From the NCBI GenBank assembly GCA_913058575.1, contig CAJXRF010000006.1, positions 1 to 64,000 of the forward strand: a stretch of 64,000 bases of DNA, given 5' to 3'. How positions within the stretch are numbered: position 1 is the stretch's first letter; each line of letters starts with the position of its first letter. The stretch is from an uncultured Bermanella sp. (GTDB lineage Bacteria > Pseudomonadota > Gammaproteobacteria > Pseudomonadales > Oceanobacteraceae). Both the position numbers and the translations under genes were made by a program. The notes below the pieces were generated by a model that was given only the letters and a program-made list of their open reading frames with translations, did not search any database and had not been told where the DNA came from. Below are positions 17,338 to 28,035 of the stretch, piece after piece.

Positions 17338-18141
17338 TTAAGAGCCATGCCAAAAAGGCATGCCTACGATAGGGGTACTGGCACAGGCTGTGTCTTGAGA
17401 TTGCATCTGACCCGCTTCGTAAGCCAGCCTTCCGGCTTTAATGGCCAACTTAAAGGCCTTTGCCATTAGAGCGCTATTTTGGGCTTTGGCAACCGCTGTA
17501 TTTAATAGCACAGCGTCATAACCCATTTCCATGGCAAGAGCCGCGTGGCTAGGAGAACCTATTCCTGCATCAACAATTAATGGCACACCAGCAAACCGGC
17601 TACGAAGCGTTTGCAACGCATATGGGTTTATCAACCCTTTTCCTGTGCCTATAGGTGCGCCCCATGGCATTAAAATTTTACAACCCACAGACAATAGCTT
17701 TTCACACAATACTAAATCATCCGTGCAATAGGGGAGAACTTCAAAGCCCTGAGCCACCAATTCTTTAGCGGCAACCACTAACTCAAAAGGATCTGGTTGT
17801 AAGGTGTAATCATCACCTATGACCTCTAGCTTTATCCAATTTGTTTTAAATAATTCTCTGGCCATTTGGGCTAACGTAATGGCTTCCTTAGCAGTATGGC
17901 AACCCGCTGTATTAGGTAATAAATAGCGATTAACCTGCGTATTAGTGTTTTTAAAACTTTGTAAAAAGTCCCAAAAAACTTGGTTATCTGTTCCTCCTGC
18001 CACTTGGCGTCTAAGAGATACCGTAATGACTTGAGATTCAGACATGTCTATGGCATCACGCATATCTTTAGGCGAATCATACAGTGCACTGCCAATAAAA
18101 AACCGGCTGCTAATTTTTTCCCCTGCTATTTCTAACATCAT
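17338..18141 (-). CDS. thiG: Thiazole synthase ThiG
   Basis: Forms the thiazole phosphate from DXP, dehydroglycine and ThiS thiocarboxylate. The 267-aa TIM barrel contains the catalytic Lys region WIKLEVIGDD, the phosphate loops PWGAPIGTGKGL and VDAGIGSPSHAA, and the LLNTAVAKAQN segment. It shares one base with the thiS stop, and ThiG and ThiS act as a complex. Length is typical. Confidence 0.96.
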   Translation of the reverse strand: MMLEIAGEKISSRFFIGSALYDSPKDMRDAIDMSESQVITVSLRRQVAGGTDNQVFWDFLQSFKNTNTQVNRYLLPNTAGCHTAKEAITLAQMARELFKTNWIKLEVIGDDYTLQPDPFELVVAAKELVAQGFEVLPYCTDDLVLCEKLLSVGCKILMPWGAPIGTGKGLINPYALQTLRSRFAGVPLIVDAGIGSPSHAALAMEMGYDAVLLNTAVAKAQNSALMAKAFKLAIKAGRLAYEAGQMQSQDTACASTPIVGMPFWHGS

Positions 18142-18353
18142 TAGCCTCCCACCACCGCGCCTAACATTTCAATTTCATCCCCTTCTTGTAACCATGTTTC
18201 ACGGTATTTGTGTTGATGAATAAAGTCTCGATTAAGTGCAACCACACACTGGTCCAATTGTTTATTCTTTGAAACTTCTTCACGGCTTAACAAATCTTGT
18301 AAAGTACAAGCTTCAACCAGTAATACTGCTTCACCATTAAACACAATGCGCAT
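18141..18353 (-). CDS. thiS: Sulfur-carrier protein ThiS
   Basis: Ubiquitin-like carrier of 70 aa ending in the required Gly-Gly (GAVVGG), which is adenylated and converted to a thiocarboxylate. Residues such as EIEMLGAVVGG mark the family. It overlaps thiO by 17 bases and thiG by one. No thiF adenylyltransferase is in the window, so activation must come from a ThiF/MoeB-like protein elsewhere. Confidence 0.95.
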   Translation of the reverse strand: MRIVFNGEAVLLVEACTLQDLLSREEVSKNKQLDQCVVALNRDFIHQHKYRETWLQEGDEIEMLGAVVGG

Positions 18354-19425
18354 AAGGTTCCCCTGTTAAATATTCACTAACATCCATACCCAACCCATTA
18401 AAGACCTTTGCCACCACTGCCGGAGACAATAAAAATCCGTGACGGTATAAGCCGTTCAAGCGAGTGAGGCCAGGCTGCGTTTCAATAAAAGGCTGATGAT
18501 CCATGGTAGTAGGACGAACATGGCTGTTCAAAGAAATGATGCGCGCTTCAGCAAACCCTGAATGAACGCTAAAAGCTGCAGATAGCAGCTCTAAAGTAGA
18601 GCGAACACTGACTGGCCCATCATCATCACTTTGAATTTCCGTGGCGCCTATCATGTAATGATGATTTTCCCTTGGCACAATGTAAATTCGATACCTTGGA
18701 TGCATAACGCGAACCATATGAAAAAGATTAACTTGGGGAGCTTTCACAGTAATCACTTCACCGCGTACTCCATGTAGTCCAACAATATCTTTGCTTGCCT
18801 TTAAGCCTCGACAATCAAATACCCAATCAAACGTCTCGCCGTCCACATTAAATGCATTAATATCATTCACGTCTTTAACGTGCCAATGTGCCTTTTTCTT
18901 TAGGGTATCATGCAAGGCATTGAGAGCTTGATTACCATCGACCTGCGCTTCATTTTTTAAGTGCAGGGCCTCTCCTAAATTGGTTAACTCCGGCTCTAAA
19001 GCATGTCTCTCTAACGAATGACAAGACAGCAGCTCACACTCTTGGTTGAATTTATGGTTAAGTTTAACCTGAAGACTTTTCACAAATTGCTGATAGCTTC
19101 CTCTGTCTTGTCGATGGCTCACTACCAAAGTGCCTGAGGTACGATAGAAAATCTTTTGTGGTAACGAATCAATAATGGATGGCCACAATTCAATTGAATG
19201 CTTGCCCAATTGATAAATATCATCACTGCTGCTTTCCAATTCGGCCATAGGTGCCAGCATGCCCGCTGCGGTAAATGAACAGCTCTTTTTGTGTTCATCT
19301 GATTCAAACACATGTACTTGTAGCCCTGAAAGCTGGGCAAACCAGGCAGTTAAACTGCCACAGATGCCCGCACCTACTACTGCAACTTTTTGTCCTTTAA
19401 CTAAAGTCCCTGCAGTATCATTCAC
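18337..19425 (-). CDS. thiO: Glycine oxidase ThiO
   Basis: FAD enzyme that oxidises glycine to dehydroglycine for thiazole formation, the aerobic alternative to ThiH. The 362-aa DAO-family protein has the Rossmann FAD motif VAVVGAGICGSLTAW near residue 14, the GVRGEVI segment, and the C-terminal HVRPTTMDHQPFIE and NGLYRHGFLLSP stretches. It lies 2 bp after thiC and overlaps thiS. No thiH is present, so the pathway here is of the oxygen-dependent type. Confidence 0.94.
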   Translation of the reverse strand: MNDTAGTLVKGQKVAVVGAGICGSLTAWFAQLSGLQVHVFESDEHKKSCSFTAAGMLAPMAELESSSDDIYQLGKHSIELWPSIIDSLPQKIFYRTSGTLVVSHRQDRGSYQQFVKSLQVKLNHKFNQECELLSCHSLERHALEPELTNLGEALHLKNEAQVDGNQALNALHDTLKKKAHWHVKDVNDINAFNVDGETFDWVFDCRGLKASKDIVGLHGVRGEVITVKAPQVNLFHMVRVMHPRYRIYIVPRENHHYMIGATEIQSDDDGPVSVRSTLELLSAAFSVHSGFAEARIISLNSHVRPTTMDHQPFIETQPGLTRLNGLYRHGFLLSPAVVAKVFNGLGMDVSEYLTGEPYAHCV

Positions 19426-19427
19426 GT

Positions 19428-21356
<1,929 letters not shown>

Positions 21357-21392
21357 TTAAAATTAAGTCACCACTAACAAAGACGTGCGGAC

Positions 21393-21406
21393 AACCCCTA
21401 GGGGTT
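21393..21406 (-). other. 14-bp perfect palindrome in the thiC leader
   Basis: AACCCCTAGGGGTT lies between the TPP riboswitch and thiC. On the mRNA it can form a compact GC-rich structure containing a GGGG segment, about 45 nt before the thiC start. It may be part of the riboswitch expression platform, but it does not cover the likely AAGGA ribosome-binding site. Confidence 0.4.
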
Positions 21407-21478
21407 AGATGCAGTTTGCCAACACATTATAATTCACACTATGGGTGAGAAAACAGATGTATTTACATAGACAAACCA

Positions 21479-21570
21479 CGCTCATTCCTACGCCGATGCT
21501 AGTCGGATCAGGTTCAACGGGTTTGCAAATGCATCTCGGCCGATTGGTTTACACCAGTGGGCACCCCGTG
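21479..21570 (-). promoter_or_regulatory. TPP riboswitch (THI element)
   Basis: On the minus strand the leader reads ACGGGGTGCCC, a CGAGATG element in place of the usual CTGAGA, then ACCCGTTGAACCTGATC, and GCGTAGGAA. These are the conserved blocks of the thiamine pyrophosphate aptamer. It lies 131 bp upstream of thiC, so TPP should repress the whole thiCOSG-DE operon. No U-tailed terminator is visible before thiC, which favours control of translation or Rho-dependent termination. Confidence 0.95.
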
Positions 21571-21580
21571 AGCTGCACGC

Positions 21581-21610
21581 ATCATACTTTACATTTACGG
21601 CACTATTCAA
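21581..21610 (-). promoter_or_regulatory. Sigma70 promoter of the thiamine operon
   Basis: On the minus strand TTGAAT (21605-21610) and TATGAT (21581-21586) are separated by 18 bp. The predicted start falls just before the riboswitch P1 strand, as expected for a riboswitch leader. Confidence 0.7.
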
Positions 21611-21685
21611 GATTTTTAATCTGTTATTATTTCATTTAATAAGACAATATAACTATATTTCTAACTCATCTTTTTAAGGTTAACC

Positions 21686-22153
21686 ATGTCAAAAACCATC
21701 CATTTAATCACCGCTATGCTCAGCGTCCTTGTTTTCTCTGGCAGCGTTCTAGCAAATAATTTCCAGGAAAATGTTCCAAAAAATACCCTACGATATTGGA
21801 GTGACGATATCGAATGGCAAAGCGCTGGCGCTCATTTACCCAAAGGCACTCAAATGGCTGTTCTGGAAGGAAATCCCAAAAAAGAAGGTATGTTTACTAT
21901 TCGTTTAAAAACCCCTAAGAATATGAAGCTCGCTGTTCACCAGCATCCTGGACCTGAGCGAGTGACAATTTTACAAGGTGATTTGTACGTGGGGTTTGGT
22001 GATAGCTTTAACAAGGAAATTGGCACTAAGTTTAGCGCCGGTAGTTTTTATGTGAACCCAAAAAATGAAAATCATTATGTGTACACCAAAGATAACCCAG
22101 CTATTATTCAAATAACGGGCATGGGGCCATGGAAAGTCATTTACGCCAAATAA
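21686..22153 (+). CDS. Exported cupin-domain protein
   Basis: A 155-aa protein with a signal peptide (about 1-23, ending VLA) and a single cupin barrel. The metal-binding-like motif HQHPGPERVTILQG matches cupin motif 1, and motif 2 is around FYVNPKNENHY. An AAGG ribosome-binding site precedes the ATG. The function cannot be assigned; relatives include ChrR-like and storage-type cupins. It is monocistronic, divergent from the thi operon and ends at a good terminator. Confidence 0.75.
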   Translation: MSKTIHLITAMLSVLVFSGSVLANNFQENVPKNTLRYWSDDIEWQSAGAHLPKGTQMAVLEGNPKKEGMFTIRLKTPKNMKLAVHQHPGPERVTILQGDLYVGFGDSFNKEIGTKFSAGSFYVNPKNENHYVYTKDNPAIIQITGMGPWKVIYAK

Positions 22154-22183
22154 GGAGTGGACGTACCTACAGGCAACCTCTAT

Positions 22184-22220
22184 TAAAAAACCGAAACGTT
22201 ATTAATGATTCGGTTTTTTA
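22184..22220. terminator. Bidirectional intrinsic terminator
   Basis: A 12-bp perfect stem TAAAAAACCGAA/TTCGGTTTTTTA with a 13-nt loop lies between the convergent cupin and DUF547 genes. A- and T-runs on both arms allow termination in either direction. Confidence 0.85.
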
Positions 22221-22241
22221 TTAAAGAAAATTTCTAATATT

Positions 22242-23072
22242 TTATTTCACTTCGTTTAAAGCCCAATCATAACTGTGCTCTATATCTCCATCACTTCTTT
22301 CAAATTTGATGAGCTTTGCTTTAAGTTCAGTCAAAGCATATTGTTTAAAGTGAGCAAGTAGAGATTTATCTTCACCACCAAAATCGTCTTTATACCAATG
22401 ATAGATACTGGACATTAAAAGATCTTCTCCTTCAAAACTCACTCCCCTAACATGATTCACGTAGTCTCGAGCACCGCTTTCAAGTAATTGCTGGGTATTA
22501 CTAGAAGTGAAAGCTTGGCCTGCCAAATTTGGGCAACTATAGCTAGCACAATTAACCGCGTAATGAATTCTCGGATCTTTAAAAATAGGTCGCAAAATGG
22601 CATGTTCAATATCATTTAAACTTAATTCAACGCCATTTATCTTGGCCATATCATCGTCCCAGGGACCAAAAGAGAATATACTTTCACCTAACTTAGTAAT
22701 GCTTTTCAGCGGATAGTTATTTAAAATTAAATTGACCGTCAGGGCATTATAGAGGTTTATCCAGTAGGCTTTTTGTTCAGCCTTATTAAAGTTCAAAGGG
22801 TTAATACTCTGCATATCATGAAGATAGGCCTGTAGATTTTTTTTCTCTGCCTCACCCACATTGGCATAGTCAAACAGATTAACACCCCCCATTTTCGCCA
22901 ATTTTAAATATTTATCGAGTATGCTTTGCCAAGCCATATGATCAATCATGGAATGATTTTTTTCATTACTCTTTCGCCAATCAATATCCTCATTCGCTAA
23001 AGCGGAACTAAAGTAGCCAAAACTCAATAGCATCACTAACCCATAGCTAAACCACTTAATAGAAATCTTCAT
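22242..23072 (-). CDS. DUF547 domain protein, exported
   Basis: A 276-aa protein with an N-terminal signal segment ending SALA. The family signature YWINLYNALTVNLIL and the HYAVNCASYSCPNL segment identify DUF547, a conserved family of unknown biochemical role. I placed the start at 23072 because a GGAGC ribosome-binding site precedes that ATG by a few bases; an ATG eight codons upstream has none. It follows the glycosyltransferase gene by 54 bp and may be co-transcribed with it. Confidence 0.82.
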   Translation of the reverse strand: MKISIKWFSYGLVMLLSFGYFSSALANEDIDWRKSNEKNHSMIDHMAWQSILDKYLKLAKMGGVNLFDYANVGEAEKKNLQAYLHDMQSINPLNFNKAEQKAYWINLYNALTVNLILNNYPLKSITKLGESIFSFGPWDDDMAKINGVELSLNDIEHAILRPIFKDPRIHYAVNCASYSCPNLAGQAFTSSNTQQLLESGARDYVNHVRGVSFEGEDLLMSSIYHWYKDDFGGEDKSLLAHFKQYALTELKAKLIKFERSDGDIEHSYDWALNEVK

Positions 23073-23126
23073 TGCTGCTCCATTTATATGTTTCACTTAA
23101 ATCTACACACTCACAGTAAGGTAATA

Positions 23127-23861
23127 TTAGCTCATCACACCCTGCATTTTTTTCTGATTCCACCACAGTTTAAAAATCATGCTTATTATACCTACACCGG
23201 CACCAATAGTGCCCTTTACAGTTCCACTAATTTTTGAGACACCAATGCGACGCCGAGTATCCACCGCCACTTCACTTGTGGCTAAACTATATTGAATGGC
23301 CTTAATTTGCATTTCTATAGTCCAACCAAAAGTTTGGTCCTGCATACCTAGTTTTTCTAAAGCACTGTAACTGATGGCCCTAAACGGCCCAAGGTCCGTC
23401 ACCTTCTGCCCCCAAATTAAATGAATTAAACTACTGGCCAACTGATTGCCCAGCCTTTGGGGGACCGTGAGCGCTCCGGGTTCCATTCTTCCCAAAACAC
23501 GAGAGCCTATGACCAAATCTTGCCCTTTACTCACGCCATCAATTAACGCTATTGTTTGGTGAGCGTAAAAAGCATGGTCGGCATCCATAAACACGATGAT
23601 GTCGGTTTTTTGAATGGCCGCCAGTGCCTTTAAACAGGCTCGGCCATAACCTGGCAGTATTTCGAACACCACTTTGGCTCCGGCCTTTTGAGCTATTTGT
23701 GCCGTTTGATCACTTGAACCATTATCGCACACTAGCACTTCATCTATGATATTGCGTCCCTGCTGATCTTTAAGCTCCCATAAATCTGCCAAGACTAAAC
23801 CGATAGATTGCGCTTCATTAAGGGCAGGAATGACCACACAAACCCGGTGTTGTTGATACAT
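23127..23861 (-). CDS. Family 2 glycosyltransferase (DPM/GtrB-like)
   Basis: Cytosolic GT-A fold transferase of 244 aa. It has CVVIPALNEAQSIG, the sugar-nucleotide motif VFMDADHAF (DAD, equivalent to DxD), the DLGPFRAIS segment, and a basic RRRIGVSKISGT stretch near the C-terminus. A final hydrophobic segment (GAGVGIISMIFKLWW) may tether it to the membrane. Relatives transfer hexose to a lipid carrier; the acceptor here is unknown. The polytopic glycosyltransferase at 25442 could be the downstream user of such a lipid-linked sugar. Confidence 0.85.
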   Translation of the reverse strand: MYQQHRVCVVIPALNEAQSIGLVLADLWELKDQQGRNIIDEVLVCDNGSSDQTAQIAQKAGAKVVFEILPGYGRACLKALAAIQKTDIIVFMDADHAFYAHQTIALIDGVSKGQDLVIGSRVLGRMEPGALTVPQRLGNQLASSLIHLIWGQKVTDLGPFRAISYSALEKLGMQDQTFGWTIEMQIKAIQYSLATSEVAVDTRRRIGVSKISGTVKGTIGAGVGIISMIFKLWWNQKKMQGVMS

Positions 23862-23960
23862 AGTTTATCCTTAAGTGAACACTCTCGATGAATTACCCAA
23901 TTTTAAAAGGAAAGTAATCGCCAGCCCTAATGGACGTTTAAACAAGCGGTACTCGGTGCA

Positions 23961-23985
23961 CCTCGTGGCCGCATGGGCCGCGAGG
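23961..23985. other. GC-rich hairpin after the outer-membrane barrel gene
   Basis: CCTCGTGGCC pairs with GGCCGCGAGG (one G-T wobble) around a 5-nt loop, 15 bp downstream of the barrel stop codon. No T-run follows on the transcribed strand, so it may act as a 3' stabiliser or with Rho. Confidence 0.45.
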
Positions 23986-24000
23986 CTTACTTGTAAAATA

Positions 24001-24837
24001 TCAGGGTAAGGTGTAACCAACGGTTAGCGCGTACACATCACTTTTGGTGGTATTTTTTCCATTTACCACCTGTCCGGCGTTAAAGCTCAGGTTAAGTTCA
24101 GGCAATACGTTAAAAGAAATGCCCAAATCCACCAGTGAGCTGTCTTCTTCCAGTTTATGAAAATTCACAGTGCCATCTTCGCTATTTACAAAACCCGCCT
24201 CACCAATGTCTAAACCACCTTGAGCATCGACCACACTATAATTAAGAGAGACAGACACCTGCGGACTTGGCAACACATAGGCGCCTAATTTATAGAAGGC
24301 ATCATCAGGCACATCAGAGTTGCGCTTTCGATAACCCAGTTCAGAAGACACCGCCAACCAAGGGTTTAAAAAGCGGCCTAAAATTAACGACACTTCTATG
24401 CTGTCGGCTCCATCGCCAATGGCATTAATCTCTCCGGTATCGTAGTCCCCTTGAAAGGTTGCCGCTGCACGTAAAACCGTAGAAGGCACATAACTGTAGC
24501 TAATAAATTCATCCACCAAGCGCCAGCTCACGCCCACCGTAGAGTCCGTTATGCCACTTTCTGTACTGACTGAGTTACCTTCATTGCTGGAATAACCGCT
24601 TTTAAAACCCACAGCTAGGTCATAGTCCAGTCCGTACGACAAACCCAACCAGGTGGTTTTTTGCTCTAATTTATCTACCTGTGTGGTGCTGTTGGCTTTA
24701 TAAAATTCATCGGCACTTTGTTGTACCTGCGAGACCACCAGCTGCATCGTCTCAGGCTCTGTAAGCCAAGGAGACCCATCCGCCAAACACGCTTGTGAAA
24801 TAGCCAAAGCCAAGGCTGATGTAATCGAACGTTTCAT
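24001..24837 (-). CDS. Outer-membrane beta-barrel protein of unknown function
   Basis: A 278-aa protein with a signal peptide (about 1-19, ending CLA). The mature part has alternating amphipathic strands such as TWLGLSYGLDYDLAVGF and SVSLNYSVVDA and ends in a hydrophobic/aromatic strand (YALTVGYTLP). This layout is typical of small outer-membrane barrels, but I recognise no specific family. It follows the small CxxC protein by 47 bp on the same strand, and the two may work together. Confidence 0.7.
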   Translation of the reverse strand: MKRSITSALALAISQACLADGSPWLTEPETMQLVVSQVQQSADEFYKANSTTQVDKLEQKTTWLGLSYGLDYDLAVGFKSGYSSNEGNSVSTESGITDSTVGVSWRLVDEFISYSYVPSTVLRAAATFQGDYDTGEINAIGDGADSIEVSLILGRFLNPWLAVSSELGYRKRNSDVPDDAFYKLGAYVLPSPQVSVSLNYSVVDAQGGLDIGEAGFVNSEDGTVNFHKLEEDSSLVDLGISFNVLPELNLSFNAGQVVNGKNTTKSDVYALTVGYTLP

Positions 24838-24884
24838 TATTTATTCCTTAAAATTATTTTTTACTCGATTCACACAAGAAACGA

Positions 24885-25214
24885 TTAACCTGTCTTATAA
24901 CGGCGTTTTAAATAAACAATCACAGCGTTGCGTTTTATACCTTTTAAACCTTGGGCAAAATTTTCATCATGATTTAACTTGTCAATTAATTTCTGCGCAC
25001 CGATCACATCTAGGCTTTGTTTTCCCAGTGGACATTCTTCACAAGCCAACTGCCTATAGTATAAAGTCTTGCCTAGGTTATAAGAATTCTGCAAGCCAAT
25101 ACCTGAAGCGCCACCAAATGAGCCTGAAGCCATAACAGATGAAGACAAAACCAATGCTGCTGTCGCACCAGCCAGTTTCATAGTGAAACGCCCCTTGGGC
25201 GAAAAATTAAACAT
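24885..25214 (-). CDS. Small exported protein with a CEEC motif
   Basis: About 109 aa if started at MFNFSPKGRF. A hydrophobic signal segment ends SSSVMASG, and the mature part contains ACEECPLGKQSL (a CxxC) and a basic C-terminus VYLKRRYKTG. An internal ATG 11 codons later, behind AGGGG, is an alternative start. The CxxC could bind a metal or haem, or form a disulfide. I do not recognise the family. It is upstream of the beta-barrel gene in a probable two-gene unit. Confidence 0.6.
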   Translation of the reverse strand: MFNFSPKGRFTMKLAGATAALVLSSSVMASGSFGGASGIGLQNSYNLGKTLYYRQLACEECPLGKQSLDVIGAQKLIDKLNHDENFAQGLKGIKRNAVIVYLKRRYKTG

Positions 25215-25441
25215 AGGAGTACCTGTTTTAATAAGAATTAAGTGACTAAAACCAGCAGTACAAAACAACCCCTCCTGGCAGCTTACAACTGGGCTCAGTG
25301 TTACCTAAAAGAAAGGCCGATGAATCACAAATAAGTAATGGATTTATTACAGAAGTATCACAAGGTATAACATTTTAAATCTTACGTTTTAAAGCATAGC
25401 AACCACCCGTCTTTATTATTACCCTATTAGCTTTCTCACTT

Positions 25442-26848
25442 TTGAATAAAGAGATGAAACGGTTGCGCCTATATTTTTTAAGCCCGCTAAATTATAAGTT
25501 ACATGGATTAGCCTTACTGGTAATGCTGTCTTTTATAGCCTTACTGGTATTTTCTCGATCATCTGAGGCTCATAACCTGCAAGGGTATTTACTGCTCATG
25601 TCCGCCTGCTATGCAGGGGTCTTTGGGAGTTTTATCTACTTTCATCAAGTTGGTCAAAACCTCTCGGCGCGCTACGTATTTTCATGGGCGCTGGTTTTTC
25701 ACTTATTAGGTATCTTTGGCATGCCTTTATTTGAGGATGATTATTTTCGCTATCTTTGGGATGCCTACCAGAGTGTGCAATTAGGCAGCCCGTACGGGAT
25801 TGCCCCTAGCGATTATTTTTATAGCAGTGAGCTGAACCATAAAATCCCTAATAACTTTCAATCCATACTAGGGCAAATAAATTACCCAGACATTCCGACG
25901 ATTTATGGGCCCAGCTTGCAATACAGTTTTTTAATGGCGTATTTAATCGCCCCAGGCGAAGTATGGGCATTGCAACTTATTTACAGCGCGTTTGATATGC
26001 TATTAATTGGTATTTTACTGCAGCTGGCTAAGCCTAACTTAGTCATGCTGTACGCTTGGTCCCCCCTAGTGTTTAAGGAAATCATACTCACCGCTCACCC
26101 TGATGGATTTGGGGTGGGCTTACTCATGATTTCGATATTCTGTCTTCACAAACAATATTTTTATGGAGTGGCAATTTTTCTGGCCGCCAGCGTGGGCGCC
26201 AAAATTTTTGCCCTTATATTTGTGCCATTTTTATTAATTCAATGTAAGCCACGTCACTGGCTAGTATTTTTAATGATTTTAGCGAGCCTATATATCCCCT
26301 TATTAGCTAAGGATCACAGCGACTTAATCGGCCTAAGCGCCATGGCACAGAATTGGGAATTTAACTCGGCTCTATATGGGCTACTAGCCCAATTTATTTC
26401 CCCAAGTCAGGCTAAATTATTTTTGGCAATTTTATTGTGCGGTTTTTTCGCTTGGTATTTTTTTCTCTTTTCGCAACCGCGCTTTTCTGCCCATTGGCCA
26501 CTATACAGCGTCACTAAAAATCATAAGCCAGTACGAGGGGATTGGCTTATGGGGGCCTTACTATTGTGCGCGCCCGTTATTAACCCATGGTATCTTTTAT
26601 GGGTATTGCCGTTTGCAGTGCTGCACACCAACTTAAGTGCTTGGCTCGCTTCGGTCATGGTGATGCTAGCCTATGTGGTGGGATTAAATATGACTGGAGA
26701 TATCCTTCTGGGGCCATATGACCAACCCGTTTGGATACGAGTTCTTGAGTTTAGCGTAATTTTCATGAGCCTATTAATGGAGAGGTTTTACCAATATAGA
26801 AAATCAAAAACCCAGTTATTAAAAACAAAACTTAATAATAGTTTCTGA
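25442..26848 (+). CDS. Polytopic membrane glycosyltransferase-like protein
   Basis: A 468-aa protein with about ten or more hydrophobic helices. The loop after an early helix reads FEDDYFRYLWDAYQSVQLGSPYG, resembling the acidic catalytic loop of GT-C mannosyltransferase-type (GT87/DUF2029-like) enzymes that use lipid-linked sugars. A second conserved-looking region is AHPDGFGVGLLM. The start may be the TTG at 25442 or the ATG at 25454; neither has a strong ribosome-binding site. It directly abuts the convergent E2 gene with no gap. The substrate is unknown. Confidence 0.7.
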   Translation: MNKEMKRLRLYFLSPLNYKLHGLALLVMLSFIALLVFSRSSEAHNLQGYLLLMSACYAGVFGSFIYFHQVGQNLSARYVFSWALVFHLLGIFGMPLFEDDYFRYLWDAYQSVQLGSPYGIAPSDYFYSSELNHKIPNNFQSILGQINYPDIPTIYGPSLQYSFLMAYLIAPGEVWALQLIYSAFDMLLIGILLQLAKPNLVMLYAWSPLVFKEIILTAHPDGFGVGLLMISIFCLHKQYFYGVAIFLAASVGAKIFALIFVPFLLIQCKPRHWLVFLMILASLYIPLLAKDHSDLIGLSAMAQNWEFNSALYGLLAQFISPSQAKLFLAILLCGFFAWYFFLFSQPRFSAHWPLYSVTKNHKPVRGDWLMGALLLCAPVINPWYLLWVLPFAVLHTNLSAWLASVMVMLAYVVGLNMTGDILLGPYDQPVWIRVLEFSVIFMSLLMERFYQYRKSKTQLLKTKLNNSF

Positions 26849-27964
26849 TTATACTTTTTCCAAAGCTAGGTCATCCATTAACGCTTTCAAAAACCTAGCC
26901 GCCTCACCACCCGTCACAGCTCTATGATCAAAACTGAGGGATAAAGGTAATACAGGATGTAAAACCGCTTTACCTTCATGGGCCAATACCTCGTCTCGAA
27001 TGCCCCCAGCACCAACAATAGCCACCATGGGTGGCACCACAATTGGGTTGGCATATTTTCCTGCCAGCGTGCCAAAATTTGATAGCGTAATCGTTGCCCC
27101 TTGCATTTCTTTAGGGGGAATTTTTCGACTTTTTACTGCAGCTCTTAATGCGTCTAAACCTAAGCGCAAATCTTGTTGGCTACGGGTATGAATATCCCTT
27201 AACACAGGCACAAACAGCCCTTGCTCGGTATCCACTGCGATGCCTAGATCAACATTCGTTAATATTCGGCGAGTTAATTGTTCGCCATCAAACCAAACAT
27301 TTAATGAAGACTCCTTTTGACAGGCCACGTTAATGGCATGCACTAAACGCATGGTGGGATCCTCTGCTTCTTGCCACTTAAAAATGTCAACATCGTCATG
27401 TAAAGTCACTGCCACCACTTGCTCATGACTTCTTTTCATAGCCTTGGCCATGGATTTTCGCACGCCTTTTAACGCTTCACTTTGGCCTTTATCTAAATTT
27501 AATTGCGCCGCTTTCTCCACATCAAAGCTGGTCACGCGGCCATCAATTGAGGTGCCCTGAATATGGCTGATTTCTACCCCCATACGCTTGGCCAGCGCGC
27601 GCACACTGGGGGTGGCTTTAATGCTTTGAGATGCATGGGCGTCATGGGCACTGCCCACTATGAAGTCATCCTCACTGGCGTGCACAGGGTTAGCGGATAA
27701 ATCCCCCACCACCGAGCTTGAATCGTCTTCTTCCCCTTGGTATTCAACCAAAGGCTCCCCTAAATGAATCACGTCGCCCACTTGTGCAAAGAGTGTAGCG
27801 ATGATGCCTGATTGAGGAGAAGGTACTTCAACAATGGCCTTAGCGGTTTCCACCGACACCATTAATTGGTCAACCTTAACTTCATCTCCTTCTTTTACAT
27901 GCCACTGCACGATTTCAGCTTCGCTTAACCCTTCCCCTAAATCGGGCAACTTAAAATATTTCAT
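26849..27964 (-). CDS. E2 component of a branched-chain 2-oxoacid dehydrogenase complex
   Basis: Dihydrolipoyl acyltransferase of 371 aa: one N-terminal lipoyl domain with the lipoylated Lys42 in VETAKAIVEV, a peripheral-subunit-binding domain (TPSVRALAKRMGV), and the catalytic core with the active-site motif SFDHRAVTGG. Gene order with leucine dehydrogenase, E1alpha and E1beta points to branched-chain oxoacids rather than pyruvate. It lies 71 bp after E1beta. No E3 gene follows, so a shared lipoamide dehydrogenase elsewhere must serve. Confidence 0.9.
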   Translation of the reverse strand: MKYFKLPDLGEGLSEAEIVQWHVKEGDEVKVDQLMVSVETAKAIVEVPSPQSGIIATLFAQVGDVIHLGEPLVEYQGEEDDSSSVVGDLSANPVHASEDDFIVGSAHDAHASQSIKATPSVRALAKRMGVEISHIQGTSIDGRVTSFDVEKAAQLNLDKGQSEALKGVRKSMAKAMKRSHEQVVAVTLHDDVDIFKWQEAEDPTMRLVHAINVACQKESSLNVWFDGEQLTRRILTNVDLGIAVDTEQGLFVPVLRDIHTRSQQDLRLGLDALRAAVKSRKIPPKEMQGATITLSNFGTLAGKYANPIVVPPMVAIVGAGGIRDEVLAHEGKAVLHPVLPLSLSFDHRAVTGGEAARFLKALMDDLALEKV

Positions 27965-28035
27965 TTAATCATCCTAGATTTTTGAAGTACTCATTAAAAA
28001 CAATTGTTATTTTTTGCCAAGAATATCCGTATTGA

